Shown here: positions 35,735-46,799 of the stretch, piece by piece
Layout: each line of letters starts with the position of its first letter
Numbering within the stretch: the first letter of the stretch is position 1
The notes under the pieces: generated by a model
The model's input: the letters and a program-made list of their open reading frames with translations, nothing else
Told to the model about the DNA's origin: nothing
The model's database searches: none
Assembly (NCBI GenBank): GCA_004194705.1
Contig: SADC01000328.1
Coordinates: forward strand, 1-64,000
DNA from: Ditylenchus dipsaci
Taxonomy: Eukaryota > Nematoda > Chromadorea > Rhabditida > Anguinidae
Length of the DNA stretch: 64,000 nucleotides
Reading direction: 5' to 3'
Made by a program: the position numbers and the translations under genes

Positions 35735-36195
35735 GGCTCTACCCGTTAGCGCCCAAATTGTTTGCGCCAAAAATCGTTACAGCCAAAACCGTTACATTTT
35801 TAATTAATTAGCTTGCTACATATGCTTTTTCTAAGTAATTTCGTGAATATTCTCATTTACAAGTTAATACTCAAATTGATGCCAGAGAGACGGCTACATT
35901 TTGACTATAAGGTTGTAAATGACCACATCTGCAAAACTCCAAAATTTCCGGAATTCTGGACTTTTTTGAGAACTTTTGCAGTTTTTAGTCAATTTTGCAG
36001 ATATGGTCATTTTCAACCTTACGCTCAAAATGTAGCCCATCTCTCTGGCATCAATTTGAGTATTAACTTGTGAATAAGAATATTCACGAAATTACTTAAA
36101 AAAGCATATGTAGCAAGCTAATTAATTAAAAATGTAACGGTTTTTGCTGTAACGATTTTGGCGCAAACAATTTGGGCGCTAACGGGTAGAGCCAT
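35735..36195. mobile_element. Foldback element (GGCTCTACCCGTTAGCGCCC)
   Basis: Arms of about 220 bp start GGCTCTACCCGTTAGCGCCC and end with the complement near 36190. The inner blocks TTAATTAATTAGCTTGCTAC and TGCCAGAGAGACGGCTACAT are mirrored. The 86-codon frame at the centre is arm sequence. Confidence 0.85.
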
Positions 36196-36229
36196 TTTTT
36201 TTTTAAATAATTGCTTTCGTGCCGACATA

Positions 36230-36641
36230 TACCGTACTTCCTCTACAGTAGAACCTCGTTATAAGATACACCCAATATAAGATACACCTCGTTATAAGAT
36301 ACACCTGGGTCCGGTCCCAAGTTAAATAACTCCCGTCAAATTACCCCCTATATAAGATACACCTCGTTATAAGATACAGCTGGGTCGGTCCCTGGTGTAT
36401 CTTATAACGAGGTTCGACTGTAATAAGCGCCCCCCCCCTCGACTTTGAGGGTCTGGATCTCAGTGTAAAAGCAATATTTTGCAAAGCTATTTGATACGTT
36501 TTCTTAACTCCCACGAGCTCTACCCATTCCCCTTTTAGATTTTGGTTGAGCACATAAAAATCTTGAAATCGAAATCTAAATTTTCCGATTTTTGGAGTTG
36601 AAAAATAAGCGCCCGGGGCGCTTATTAGAGGAAATACGGTA
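36230..36641. mobile_element. TACCGTATTT foldback, word AATAAGCGCCCC, split by a Tigger-like insertion
   Basis: It starts TACCGTACTTCCTCTA and resumes after the insertion as TAATAAGCGCCCCCC. It ends GGGGCGCTTATTAGAGGAAA then TACGGTA. Confidence 0.8.
36246..36420. mobile_element. Pogo/Tigger-like MITE, word CGTTATAAGATACACC
   Basis: The ends are CAGTAGAACCTCGTTATAAG and CTTATAACGAGGTTCGACTG, with flanking TA at 36244-36245 and 36421-36422. The word CTCGTTATAAGATACACC occurs at both ends and internally. It is inserted in the preceding foldback. Confidence 0.88.
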
Positions 36642-36879
36642 GTTTCAAGAATAGTTACAAAGCGTACACGACATTTTCTACCGCGACATTTTTCTACCTA
36701 CGACATTTTTCTACCGCGACATTTTTCTATCGGACATTTTTCTACCGGACACTTTTCTACCACGACATTTTCTACCCGACATTTTCTACTGCAAGAAATT
36801 TGTTTATCACTTTTGTAGGGCAACTGCTACTATCGCTGATAAGCCCTGTTATGATTATTTTATCACGTTCTTGCCTTTC

Positions 36880-38095
36880 AGATGGACGCTCTCCTTGCTA
36901 AGCCTCATTCTTTAAATTCAAATTGTGGCAAAAAAATATCTTTCACGATGGAAGGTTGTATTATAAGCAGCGGCTGCTAAGAGGAATCAATCATGGAAGG
37001 TTTCAACAGACTGTGATCAAAAACCAACGGATGCAAAGGCAGAGCTTGGTTCTTTGTGGATGGGCGTTTCTGCAAGTAAATTTTTTATACTAGATGTTAT
37101 TTGTAGTTTGGAGCACGTCTTTCAGGACGGTTACAGACATGGTTGTAATCCAGATCCATCCCATATCGCAGCCACAGCTATCAGAAACAAAGAGAAGCAG
37201 TTAGCAACTTCTACAACTATGGTAGATTCTCAAATCTAAACATTTCTTGTGAAATTGTAGTGAATTTCATTAAGCGTACTGGTGAAATAGTCGGGCAAGT
37301 CCGAAATCAGTCTCGCACATCTGGTATCCAGGACAATCTTCCGAAAGTGGCAGCAAGAAAACGAGGAATTCAAAGAGCCCGCACTGATTCTGATTATTGC
37401 AATCCGCTAGAAATCCAACGAATGTCCAGGTTAGATGTTCGAGTATTTTCCAAAAAAACTATTTGGCTTATAGAGCATTGTGATTCCACACTCATACTAT
37501 CCCGTGCGATTTTGAACTCGCAATCCAAACAGCAGCTCGATCTGAATGGGAAGATATCAAAATAGATGGCTGTTCATCTGCCTGGACATTGGCTCTCGTG
37601 GTATATCGGGTTTTTTTGTCGAAAATAACTCATGACACATTTTTCAGGCGGTCAAAATCAAGAAACACAGGCTGATTTACTACGACTCTCTCCTCAGTGA
37701 TGGTCACATATGTCTGTCCTTAATCAAGTAAGATCTTTTTTACTTGTCTGTTCACCATAGAATTTCGCAGGAAATACTTGGAGCAGGAATCGATGCAAAA
37801 GGGACACCAAGGAAAGGATCCAGTCAATTGGCTAGGTTTTAACGACAAGGTACTTCAATGATTTTCGAAATTTTCTGACCTATTCAATTTTTAGACGATC
37901 CCTCCGCAAAGTAATTGCTATGATTGTGGAATTTTCGTTTGTCTATTTGCGGAATCCGTATCACGTGACGCTCGCCCTGACTTCAAGCAACAGCAAGTGA
38001 AAGAAATTCGCAAAAAAATCTCAAAAGAAATCTTTGACGGAGCCATGTCTGAACCAAAGAAAATTGATAAATCTATTGTAGGATGGGCCATTTAG
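36880..38095 (+). CDS. FLYWCH-like finger plus Ulp1-like (C48) peptidase, transposon-borne
   Basis: N-terminal part (about 36880-37440): fragments of a FLYWCH-type finger (GCKGRAWFFVDGR, then NPDPSHIAATAIRNKEKQLA) and the helical stretch usual after it (GEIVGQVRNQ, LPKVAARKRGIQRAR). Frame breaks separate these pieces. C-terminal part, cleanly spliced: exon ending 37600 (WTLALV), 37648-37727 (HRLIYYDSLLSDG), 37771-37849, 37895-38095 (PPQSNCYDCGIFVCLFAE). YYDSL carries the Ulp1 catalytic Asp and Q-x-N-x-x-DCGIF the Gln and Cys. The catalytic His expected before WTLA reads Ala (SSAWTLAL), so activity is doubtful unless the sequence is wrong. It is probably a SUMO/ubiquitin-like protease module or its remnant. 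Confidence 0.8.
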
Positions 38096-38147
38096 TTATT
38101 CCTGCTATAATGTTATGCTGTTATGTTGATTTCTGAATAAAAAAGAG

Positions 38148-38707
38148 GGCTAGGGGAAGATTGCCAAAAACGAAAATTGCCAAACGTATGTTTTGCCAAA
38201 ACGAAGATTGCCAAAACGAAAATTGCCAAAAGAAGATTGCCAAAACGAAAATTTCCAAAACGAAAATTGCCAAAAACGAAAATCGCCAAAACGAAAATTG
38301 CCAAAAACGAAAATTGCCAAAACGAAAATTGCCAAAACGAAAATTGCCAAAACGACATTTCTCTTGACTCTGAGGTGTCACTATATTGTAGGTGTCACTA
38401 TATCGAGGTTTGACTTGAGTCATTTTGAGACAAATGGATAAATGAAGGGTACGTTATGTGGAACTGAGTGGTATATGTTCGTATTCACTAAGCTTTCATT
38501 TGTCATGGCAATTTTCGTTTTGGCAATTTTCGTTTTGGCAATTTTCGTTTTTGGCAATCTTCGTTTTGGCAATTTTCGTTTTGGCAATCGTCGTTTTGGC
38601 AATTTTCGTTTTTGGCAATCTTCGTTTTGGCAATTTTCGTTTTGGCAATCGTCGTTTTGTCAATTTCGTTTTTGGCAATTTTCGTTTTTGGCAATCTTCC
38701 CCTAGCC
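38148..38707. mobile_element. Nested word-array element, word TTGCCAAAACGAAAA, 8-bp duplication
   Basis: The tips GGCTAGGGGAAGATTGCC are exact inverted repeats. Perfect flanking AAAAAGAG lies at 38140-38147 and 38708-38715. The arms are arrays of TTGCCAAAACGAAAA (left, about 13 units) and its complement (right). The centre (38365-38505) includes GGTGTCACTATATCGAGGTT, a Tigger-type word. The insertion lies in the AATAAA region just after the Ulp1 stop. All long frames here are repeat translations. Confidence 0.88.
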
Positions 38708-39289
38708 AAAAAGAGGTTTAGATATTCAAGGTATGATGTTAATTTTTTTTTTGTCAAAGTCGTGACGACTCTACTGAATTTGACGGTACGACGAATTACT
38801 CGGTTTCCATCAGCATGGTCTAAATAGTAGAAACTATTGGACCTCAACCTTAGAATCTTGTGTAGCATGCATTCACCCTTTGTTTGCCTTGTTTCATCTA
38901 TCTTGTCCTAAGAAATAATTGGACGCAAATGAGAACCAAAAGATAATTTATCAAAGAGATAAATGATGTGGATATCATTTTACGGTAGAAAAATGTAGAG
39001 GTAGAAAATTTTTTGGTAGAGAAGTGTTAAGTAGAAAAGTGTCGATAGAAAAATGTCCGGTAGAAAAATGTCGCGGTAGAAAAATGTCGCGGTAGAAAAA
39101 TGTCACGGTAGAAAAGTGTCCGGTAGAAAAATGTCCGCTAGAAAAATGTCGCGGTAGAAAAATGTCGCGGTAGAAAAATGTCGTGCTCCCGTTACAAAGG
39201 TCAAAATAGTTACAGGCTGTAACTATTTTTCAAATGCAAAAATTTGTAACTATTTCCCGCAAATAGTTAAAAAGCGGCTTGAGTTCAGA

Positions 39290-39470
39290 ATCCCCCCCCC
39301 ACGGGACTGATCAGGTGGAGGAGATAACTTCATATTCGTGTTTCTCGACCCCGATTTCATGAGAAAGCCGCGCGTTTTTCGGTTTCGTCACTGCAACCAA
39401 AAAGCTCATCTCTGCCTTTACCTGCTAAATGGTTTTATGAAATTTCGACCCTACTAGCGAATACCCCCCA
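39290..39470. repeat. Dispersed repeat with GGAGGAGATAACT
   Basis: GGAGGAGATAACTTCATATT followed by GTGTTTCTCGACCCCGATTT recurs at 60890-60960 and, inverted, at 61800-61875. It is part of a composite dispersed repeat. Confidence 0.6.
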
Positions 39471-40150
39471 ACAAATTTTTTTTCAAAATCAGGTTTAACC
39501 ATTTCTAAGTAATTCTTATGCGCTGAAAACGATAAAAAAGTTGTTTTCCGACGTTTTCTGGCCTAAAAAGTTGATTTTTGGAAAAAAAAAATTTTGACCA
39601 AAATTCGGCTTTTTGCCTTGGGGACCAAGGTATTCTACCTCGTTTGTCACTGGAGCTAGGCAAAAAGAGTCTCTTATGCATTTTATGATCAAGAGTGTTG
39701 CTCGGAATTATGTCTAAGGTAAGTGAGTGCGCGCATCTCTAACTCTCAAGCCCCCTGCGCCCCCTTCGGGGCGCAGGGGGCTTGGAGTTGAGATGCGCAC
39801 ACCCACATACCTTAGACACAATCACTCGAAAGTGACTCTGGATGCATGAAAAAAGCATGCATACCAGAGTTTCTTTATGCGGTAGGCCCAGCTAACAAAA
39901 CTATGTTCAAATTCCATCTTTTTAGGACTCTAGGTACCATTTTTTAGGTGGTTTACCTTGGTCCCCAAGGCAAAAAGTCGAATTTTGGTCAAAAAATTTT
40001 TTTTCCAAAGATCAACTTTTTAGGCCAGAAATGCCCGAAAACACCTTTTTAATCGTTTTCAGCGCATAAGAATTACTTAGAAATGGTTAAAACCTGATTT
40101 TGAAAAAAAATTTGTTGGGGGGGGGGGGGGGGTATTCGCTAGTAGCGCCA
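39450..40150. mobile_element. Foldback with CTAGTAGCGAATACCCCCC ends
   Basis: The left end ACTAGCGAATACCCCCCAAC and right end GGGGTATTCGCTAGTAGCGC are inverted, and arms of about 150 bp (AATCAGGTTTAACCATTTCT, AAGTTGATTTTTGG) mirror each other. The centre holds a CCCCCTGCGCCC/GGGGCGCAGGGGG hairpin and a copy of the 6480-6690 repeat in reverse. Confidence 0.75.
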
Positions 40151-40526
40151 AATTTTCTAATTTTACCGAATCTTCTAGTTTACATATTCAAATCAGTGAG
40201 TAGCCAAAAGTTCCGGCTTTCATCTTTGCTATCATAGACTGAAAGACATAATTAAATTAAATTTCTGAAATGGGTGCCGCTTTTAGAGAAAAAAGTCTTT
40301 GGATTCTGAAAAAGATCGTAAAATTAGAATCCTTGCAATATTTGGGACCGGACTGTCAAAATAGGATTTAAAAAAAGCTTTGAAAATCGAGCTGAAAAAA
40401 GTCGAACCACTAAAAAGGCTAAATTTTGTGGCCATACATTATATTAGCATTTATTCACTTTGTTATAGGGCAGTGGAGTCAAGTTTCCTAATTTGTTTTT
40501 CTTTAGGGCTTATTAAAGAATTAAAC

Positions 40527-42360
40527 ATGGAAAACGACGAAGTGGAGGAAGATCATTCGGCTACTGCAGAGGTTCAGCAAGGAGAAATGGACGAAGAAGT
40601 GCAGCAGCCTAAGCCTATGGATTTGGTGCGGCAATTGCTAGGAGAAAATGATTCAGTGGCTCGAATTCGTTGTCTGATTAAAATTTTTGAACTGCTGATA
40701 AAGCTTGCCAAAGTCAAGTCGGAAAAGCTGGTGGGTAAAATTAGAAAAACAAACCTAAATTCAGGTCATCATCCGTTGTTCTTTAGCTTCAATATATTCG
40801 AGTAGAAAACTATACGCGTGAGATCATTCGCTTGTGTTCAAAGCCAATTGCGGCCGTTGTAGCTATTGTAAAAAACCATTTGTAAGTTTATATGTAAAGG
40901 TCATGAATTTTGTCATGAATTTAGGGAAAATATACAGTTTGCCAATGTTCTTCCGATCAGGAATCCTGGTATGTGGCCCAAAAACTCGTCGCTTGGTAAT
41001 GTTCATGAGCTGGTTAGGGATCCACGGAAAATGTATGATTTTCTTTAAAATTTGTTTCAAATTTCAGTGAATTGTAAAGTTCAAAACATTTCAGCAACCT
41101 ACAACAGTGGAAAATGGCACCAGTTAATTCGTTTAAGGCCAAATCTACGCTCAAATGTAGAAAAGTTCCAGGTAACTTCAGTTTAAGTGACACGCCTACC
41201 GTTTTTTCTCTAGTAATTACTCCCCTCTGGTAGTTAAGCTCTCGATGGAGGGTATTATGAAACTGTTGCCCATTAGTAATTGTCAGGCAAAATATGTTAG
41301 TTGATCAACTTTGATCAACATTAATCAAAACCTTTTTCCTCTACATTAACTCTTTTTTAGAGGTCAGAACCAGCAGTCGATCCCGCTCTCGACAGCAAGT
41401 TTTCCCAAACAACAATTTCGACCGTTTTCTGCAATTGGATGATGACAATATCGAAGATGACTTAGATGATGACAGTGATGATTTGTCTTTGCCATCATCT
41501 ACAACTGGCATTTCTACACTGAACAGCGATGACAAGAATAGGATTAGTACCCTGGAAGCTCAACTTGCGCAACTTCAAGCCCAGCTGCAGTTTCTGATGA
41601 ATGCTCAGACCAATCAGGTGGCTTTGACTCAATATTGTTTGTTACGCTCAAATTTGTGTTTCAGGCTGGCGGGGACGGATGTAGTTCTATGCGTAATGGG
41701 TTGCCATCATTGGTCTCGTCTTGCACGTCGTCTGAGCCGCCGCCTAAGCGTGTTTCGCCGCCTCCCGGTAGCTTCATTTTATTCGTTTGCCTTTCAATTT
41801 CAAACAACATTTAGCGCCTCCATTGCCGCCTCCGGATTTTCTCAAGACGAAGCGTCCATTACAGCCTGATGAAGTTAAGTTTAGGCCTGCGGAACAAGTC
41901 CTCAAAGTTGAGACTGAAAAGCCGAAAAAAGCTGCTGAAGTTAGGGGAGACCATTGTTGCTGGATGCGCTGAAAGGATTTGATAAAGTCCAACTGAGAAA
42001 GGTTGATAGGTTATTAATTTTGTGCTTTCTTCCACATTTTGCCTCAAATTATACATTTGAAGGTCTCCTAATGGAACACCAATGCGAGGGCAATAGAGAG
42101 CTGGCCTACTTTTCACAAAAAAAGCTGTGACAATTTTGAGGCAAACAAAGAAAATGTGAAGAACAAAGCACCTTCTTCGATCTTTGAAAAGAATGCGACT
42201 AATTCGGGCGAGTTTATTGCACTGGCTTGCAGAGAAAGTTCGCCAACGTAAGGCTCTCAGAAAACTTCAATGAAACAGACAATGAGGAAGACAATAACTC
42301 AAGCAGTGGTTGGATGATGATATGGGCAGCTATGGAATCCAGCATCAGAATAAGTACTAA
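40527..42360 (+). CDS. MTFR: Mitochondrial fission regulator (MTFR1/FAM54-like)
   Basis: It starts MENDEVEEDHSATAEVQQGE. Exon pieces: 40527-~40735 (VRQLLGENDSVARIRC), ~40800-40890, ~40920-41030 (FANVLPIRNPGMWPKNSS), 41095-41172, ~41360-41620, 41665-41768, ~41814-41990, ~42168-42360. The acidic stretch IEDDLDDDSDDLSLPSS is followed by a coiled coil (RISTLEAQLAQLQAQLQFLM), a Pro-rich segment (EPPPKRVSPPP, APPLPPPDFLKTKRP), then LLLDALKGFDKVQLRK and QRKFANVRLSENF. That order (coiled coil, polyproline, LLDxLKxxxKVxLR, RKFA) is that of the MTFR family, which promotes mitochondrial division. Frame breaks (a CCC read as CC near 41950, a T run near 42225) split the C-terminal part. AATAAA lies at 42475. 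The start could be upstream in the same frame. Confidence 0.78.
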
Positions 42361-42550
42361 GAGGGTTTGTCTGGGTAATACCAGGGATATAGGTAGTGTA
42401 GTATTAGAGCTAAATTCGTCTGTTTTTTCCGTCATTGGTGTCATTTGTTCACGTTCTCTGTTGTTTATGTGATCAATAAAGCGGTTACATGTGCCTCATT
42501 TGAATTTTATTATCCTAGCTGAAATTTAAAGTACCTGTTAAGCATGGATG

Positions 42551-42790
42551 TTAGAGGGGCATGCCCACGCTAATAAGAGGTGGTGCCCGGGAATTCAAAA
42601 ATTTTTCCTAATCATTGAATTTCTGTATGGATTTTTCAACGTGGTTTCTAACAAAACAAGGCCTAGAATTAAATTTTAGGTATGGCTGAGTTAGAAACCA
42701 AGTTGAAAAATCCATACAGAAGCTCAATGATTAGGAAAAAAATTCAAATTCCCGGTCACCACCTCTTATTAGCGTGGCATGCCCCTTTAA
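42551..42790. mobile_element. Foldback MITE GGGCATGCCC, copy 1
   Basis: The tips AGGGGCATGCCCACGCTAAT and complement flank blocks TTTTTCCTAATCATTGAATT and TATGGATTTTTCAACGTGGT that mirror each other. The same family occurs at 53343-53575. Confidence 0.85.
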
Positions 42791-42896
42791 ACAGAAATTT
42801 GAAAATACTTTGGTAGAACTTTGTTTCAAGCAAATTTTATTTCCACGTCGAATTTAACAAATACAAATGAGCTCTAGTTGGTGGTACTACCTTTAC

Positions 42897-43223
42897 TCAA
42901 TAAACTATTGACCTCTTCTTTTTCATCAAGCATTGAATTGGGCTATAGAAACATGGTCTCATCATCCTGTAGTTTCGACCACCATATATACTTCCAAATT
43001 CACTCCCTAGCTGTCTCAGTGTTCGTCTGGGCAATTGCTCATCTTTAGTGGCTGAGCTGCAACTGATGCTGAGTTGTCGCTGGAGAGAAATTTTTCTGAT
43101 CCTCACTGTCGACAGGCTCGATTTCTGGGGCTTGCACGTAGTTTACAGGTTGGAGCATAAAATTCTCTACTACTGGACGAGGATGCTTGCTGGCATAAAA
43201 AGCATGGTTCCTGTTTGTGAGAC
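42897..43223 (-). CDS. Candidate allatostatin-C-like neuropeptide precursor (C-terminal part)
   Basis: After a TTTTTTTCAG acceptor (43224) comes HAFYASKHPRPVVENF and an acidic spacer. After two probable homopolymer frame breaks, a frame with LPRRTLRQLGSEFG ends in MRPCFYSPIQCLM followed by KKKR and a stop four residues later. A disulfide loop C-[FY]-[FY]-x-P-I-x-C next to a polybasic site at the precursor C-terminus is the allatostatin-C (PISCF) pattern. The peptide would be secreted and act on a somatostatin/AST-C-type receptor (family knowledge). A signal-peptide exon is not proven; one candidate is MSLVKILHSIILLGLVVCLV near 44394 on the same strand. Alternative: chance resemblance. Confidence 0.5.
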
Positions 43224-43433
43224 TGAAAAAAATTCAAACTATTGAAAATATTGTCGAAAATTTTCAATATACATGCTTATTTAGGCATTATTTCCGATAA
43301 GTGCTCCTTCAGCTAGGCTCGGTTTCTTTTACCGCAATTGACTTTTATGGATTTTTCCGTCCTTCTTGACTCAATTTTTTTAGGATTGCGGTTTCACCAG
43401 TAGTCTCTGTTAATGGCCAAGGTTTTGCCACTA

Positions 43434-43585
43434 CAGTCGAAACTCGATATATCGTAACCATAAGGACCGGCTACAGTGGTACATTATATCGAGATGTACA
43501 TTATACCGAGTGTTCATTCTGGTCATTTAATTAACCCCTGACTAAAAATTTTGGGCCTAGGTGTACACTATATATAGTTTCGACT
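43434..43585. mobile_element. Pogo/Tigger-like MITE, word CTCGATATATCGTAACC
   Basis: It is flanked by TA. The ends CAGTCGAAACTCGATATATC and the diverged TATAGTTTCGACTG are inverted, with GTACATTATATCGAG inside. Confidence 0.65.
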
Positions 43586-44509
43586 GTAGAACTTTTTATA
43601 CTCTTTCAAATCGTTTTATCAGACGGTTGAAATCGAACTTAAAAATAGCTAATAAGACCAGCGGTTCCCGATAGAACGGTAGTCTTTGTAAAAAAATTGG
43701 TGTCTTTTATTAGGAAGCGCTGATCTTGTTGACAATAATGTTTTCAAGGCGATCTGCAAATCAATATCCTTATGATTTGTGAGACTATAATGACCTTATA
43801 CAACTGGTACAATAATTTAAAAATTGTATTTAAAAAGTTTCAAATTCAGCTGGCGATCGAACTTTAGGAACTCTTTCACTAACATTGTTAGTCTTACAGA
43901 GTAGATCTTATACAAATAATCTTACGACATATTTTTCTTCATTTTAGTGATTATAGTTCTGCCAAATTCTGCTCACGTTGTCCAGCCCTTATCAAATTCT
44001 TCGCGCAGAGATTAATTTTTTTGACAAAATTTTTCACATAATTTTTTTTGATATTCGAACACAAAATTTGGCGGGCACTTTATAAAAAGAGTAATTATCG
44101 TGTCGAAATGAGGGCTAGCCCCGTTTCCACACACCCTATCCCTCTCCTCACTGAAAAATGTGCTCTTCATCTCGCATCCTGGAATTTCCACAAAACCCTT
44201 TCCGCATCAAAAATAACTGGGATGTGCTAATTATAGTCGAGAACATTGGAGCCTGCATTGATGGGAGAGTTGGCTTTATAGGATATAATAATATACTTGG
44301 CAGGTAGTAGTTGCCAGCATCAAAACCTTCCACATAACCAAACACACCACCAGTCCAAGCAAAATAATAGAGTGGAGAATCTTGACTAGAGACATAATAT
44401 TTGAAAATTTCAAGTCCTTCATTCCAAATAATTTTTTCAGAGCCACAAAAGAGAAATCGTCTAAGGAAGTAGAATGAGGCAAAACTTGTTGCTGCAAGCA
44501 AAATAAGCT

Positions 44510-45555
44510 TTTATGACGAATCCAGCCTCAACAAAAATTTACAACCCTCTTTCAGATAATCTTTTAAGACGTAAAAAATCTAATTTTCCGGTTGACCCAT
44601 AATTGTTTCAATTGTCAAGAGTCAAGAAGAATTGTGTCCTACTGGAATTCAAATCCAGTCAAACTTAGTTATCCGACTAAAATCATCCTCGGAGTGACAT
44701 AAACTTAGACTAAAAGGGCGTAGCAACTCGCTAGATTATTGGGTTGTTCCAAAATAGGAACAGCTTACACACGAAAGGAGTTGTTTCTGGATTACAAAAA
44801 TATCAAAATAGCCTATCCTGATTGAATTTAACTAATAACTGAGGCATGCAAGCTCAAAAAATGATTTTATAATAATAAATTTTTTTGAAGAAAACAAAAA
44901 AACACAAATTTTAAATTTCTAAGAAGAAAAAAGAGAGCATGTCTTTTGTCTCGTTTTCTTACAATAAAAAACCTCATCCAGCATTGTTTGGAAAAATGTC
45001 GAACCAACGACTACATGATGTGTTAACAATTTTATTAGGGAGAGGAAAGAACAGGAAATTACATTTGCCTTTGCCATAGATTAGTGCAAGCTGCACATCT
45101 AATGCACACAACTCATTTTTAGTAAAACCAGCTGAACTCTGAAAGTATAAATAATGTCAAAAAAATTCGAGAGTAAGACTAAACGCTAAAGATGATTAAA
45201 ATACACTTGAAAATTTTCATTTGTGTTTTGTACACTTTGTCTAGTAAGCAGAATTATGTTTTAATGAGACTATGAAAACACCTATTTTTGGACTTTACGT
45301 TTAAATTTGATGATAATTTTATTGAGGTCTGGATCGGAGTAAATAAATTAATAAATATAATTAGACTATAAAGAGAAGTTCACAATGGCTGTCTGCGCGA
45401 GGGCAGACCCAAATGTCTTTTACTGGGAATCATCGTAAAACACTCTAATAATAGGTCACCTTTAATTACCCAGCCCCTCGACTGTGTGGCTTATAACTCA
45501 GCGCAGAGTAAATATTTTCAAATCTGTTTATTGAGTTTTCTTAGAAGCACGTTCA
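44510..45555. other. Intergenic, nothing recognised
   Basis: AT-rich sequence with no splice-supported open frame and no clear repeat. Confidence 0.35.
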
Positions 45556-45559
45556 CAAT

Positions 45560-45962
45560 AAGTGTCGACCTGAGTGTGAGAATTGGCATGTTTTTTAACG
45601 CGGGAAGAGCTGTACTTTGTTTTCTTAATGAAACTTTTTTTCTGTCGGTACTATTTTGTAGCTAAGATTCGGGGCTTCAAAATGAGCAATTGACAAACAA
45701 CATCTGATAAAAATTGGGGTAAAAATGCTTACATCCGCACTCAGGTCCGACAGATGTGGGCCTGAGTGTCGACCTGAGTGCGACTTAAGAATTTTTACAC
45801 AAGTTTTTTTATCAGATGTTGCTTGTCAACAGCTCATTTTGAAACCCTTAATTTAGCTACAAATTGGTACCAACAGAAAAAAGTTTTAGCTAAGAACAAA
45901 AGGTACAGCTGTTGCCGCGTTAAAAACACGCCAAATCTCACACGCAGGTCGACACTCACTGT
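45560..45962. mobile_element. Foldback element (AGTGTCGACCTGAGTGTGAG)
   Basis: The tips AGTGTCGACCTGAGTGTGAG and the complement of CTCACACGCAGGTCGACACT enclose mirrored blocks (TTTTTTAACGCGG, GTACCAATTTGTAGCTAA). The word CAGGTCGACACTCAGG recurs at the centre. Confidence 0.75.
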
Positions 45963-46292
45963 AAAGTGCCTTAATTGTTGAGCACCTAACGATCTCGAGA
46001 TCGACCCGAAAATTTTCCGATTTTCGAGGAGTTGAAAGATTATCGGGCCGGCCTAAAATTATAGATTTTACAGTAGTCATAGCTTTTTTGCCCAAATGAA
46101 TTTTATTCTTTTGTTGTGTTCCTGTAACCTAGAACAGGAGTACAAAACTAGTTATGGACGAGCTACATCTGATTTAAATTTTAGGTTAAAAAAGAGCGGA
46201 TCCGCACTTTATTTCAACTTTCACATGCGCTATGATAATGACATCTGAGCCTGGAGCACCTTGTATAATTTGCGAAATGATAATTGAAGGCC

Positions 46293-46518
46293 TACCGTAT
46301 TTTCTCTATTAATCCCATGGGGATTATTTTCAACCCTAAAAAATCGGACAAAATTGAGGTCGATTCTGAGATTTTTGGGCAGTCGACCAAAATCTGGAGA
46401 ACTCGTGCTAATTAAGAAACGCAAAAACAGATTTGCAAAATATTTGCTTCAGGCTGAGATATGAGGTCCGTGGGGTGGGGACTATTAGAGAGTGGGCGAT
46501 TAATAGAGAAATACGGTA
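46293..46518. mobile_element. TACCGTATTT foldback, word TATTAATCCCATGGGG
   Basis: It starts TACCGTATTTTCTCTATTAA and ends ATTAATAGAGAAATACGGTA. The inner arms are diverged. Confidence 0.7.
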
Positions 46519-46799
46519 AATTTTTATAGAATTTTAAAAACTTTCATTGACTTTTTGTAGCTTGGAGTAGTCTTTTACGGCTGTACGTAATTTATCCCGT
46601 CAGATTTTGATGCATTTGGCATGAAATTTAAAAATTTGACGGAGTATATAAGTATTTGCTCAAGCTTCACATTTGACGGGTGAATGATTTTTTATTTGCT
46701 CATACTTTTAATTTTTGTACTAAATTTGCAAAGACGTTTGATGAAACGATACCTTATTAGAAACTACAAGAGTAGGGCTACATGATGGTGTTATCACTT

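Larger units (their letters stand above)
36663..39190 (+). mobile_element. Mutator-like element with word-array TIRs, 9-bp TSD, FLYWCH and Ulp1 coding sequence
   Basis: A perfect 9-bp direct repeat GTTACAAAG flanks the element (36654-36662, 39191-39199). The ends are CACGACATTTTCTACCGCGA on the left and the same string inverted on the right. They extend as tandem arrays of CTACCGCGACATTTTT (36667-36790 and 38985-39185). Nine-base duplications and long TIRs fit Mutator-like (MULE) transposons, and FLYWCH fingers and Ulp1 peptidases are known passengers of MULEs. The plus-strand gene inside ends at 38095. No MULE transposase (DDE) domain is present, so the copy is non-autonomous. A second element (38148-38707) is nested just past the stop. 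Confidence 0.85.

Noticed and set aside
36246..36420. Short functional hairpin RNA gene
   Set aside because: TA duplications, CAGT tips and insertion in a sister-matched empty site show it is a MITE.
38113..38868. Long open frames on both strands, Lys/Asn-rich or Phe/Trp-rich
   Set aside because: They are direct translations of the TTGCCAAAACGAAAA arrays; the period keeps all frames open and no gene-like composition remains outside the repeats.
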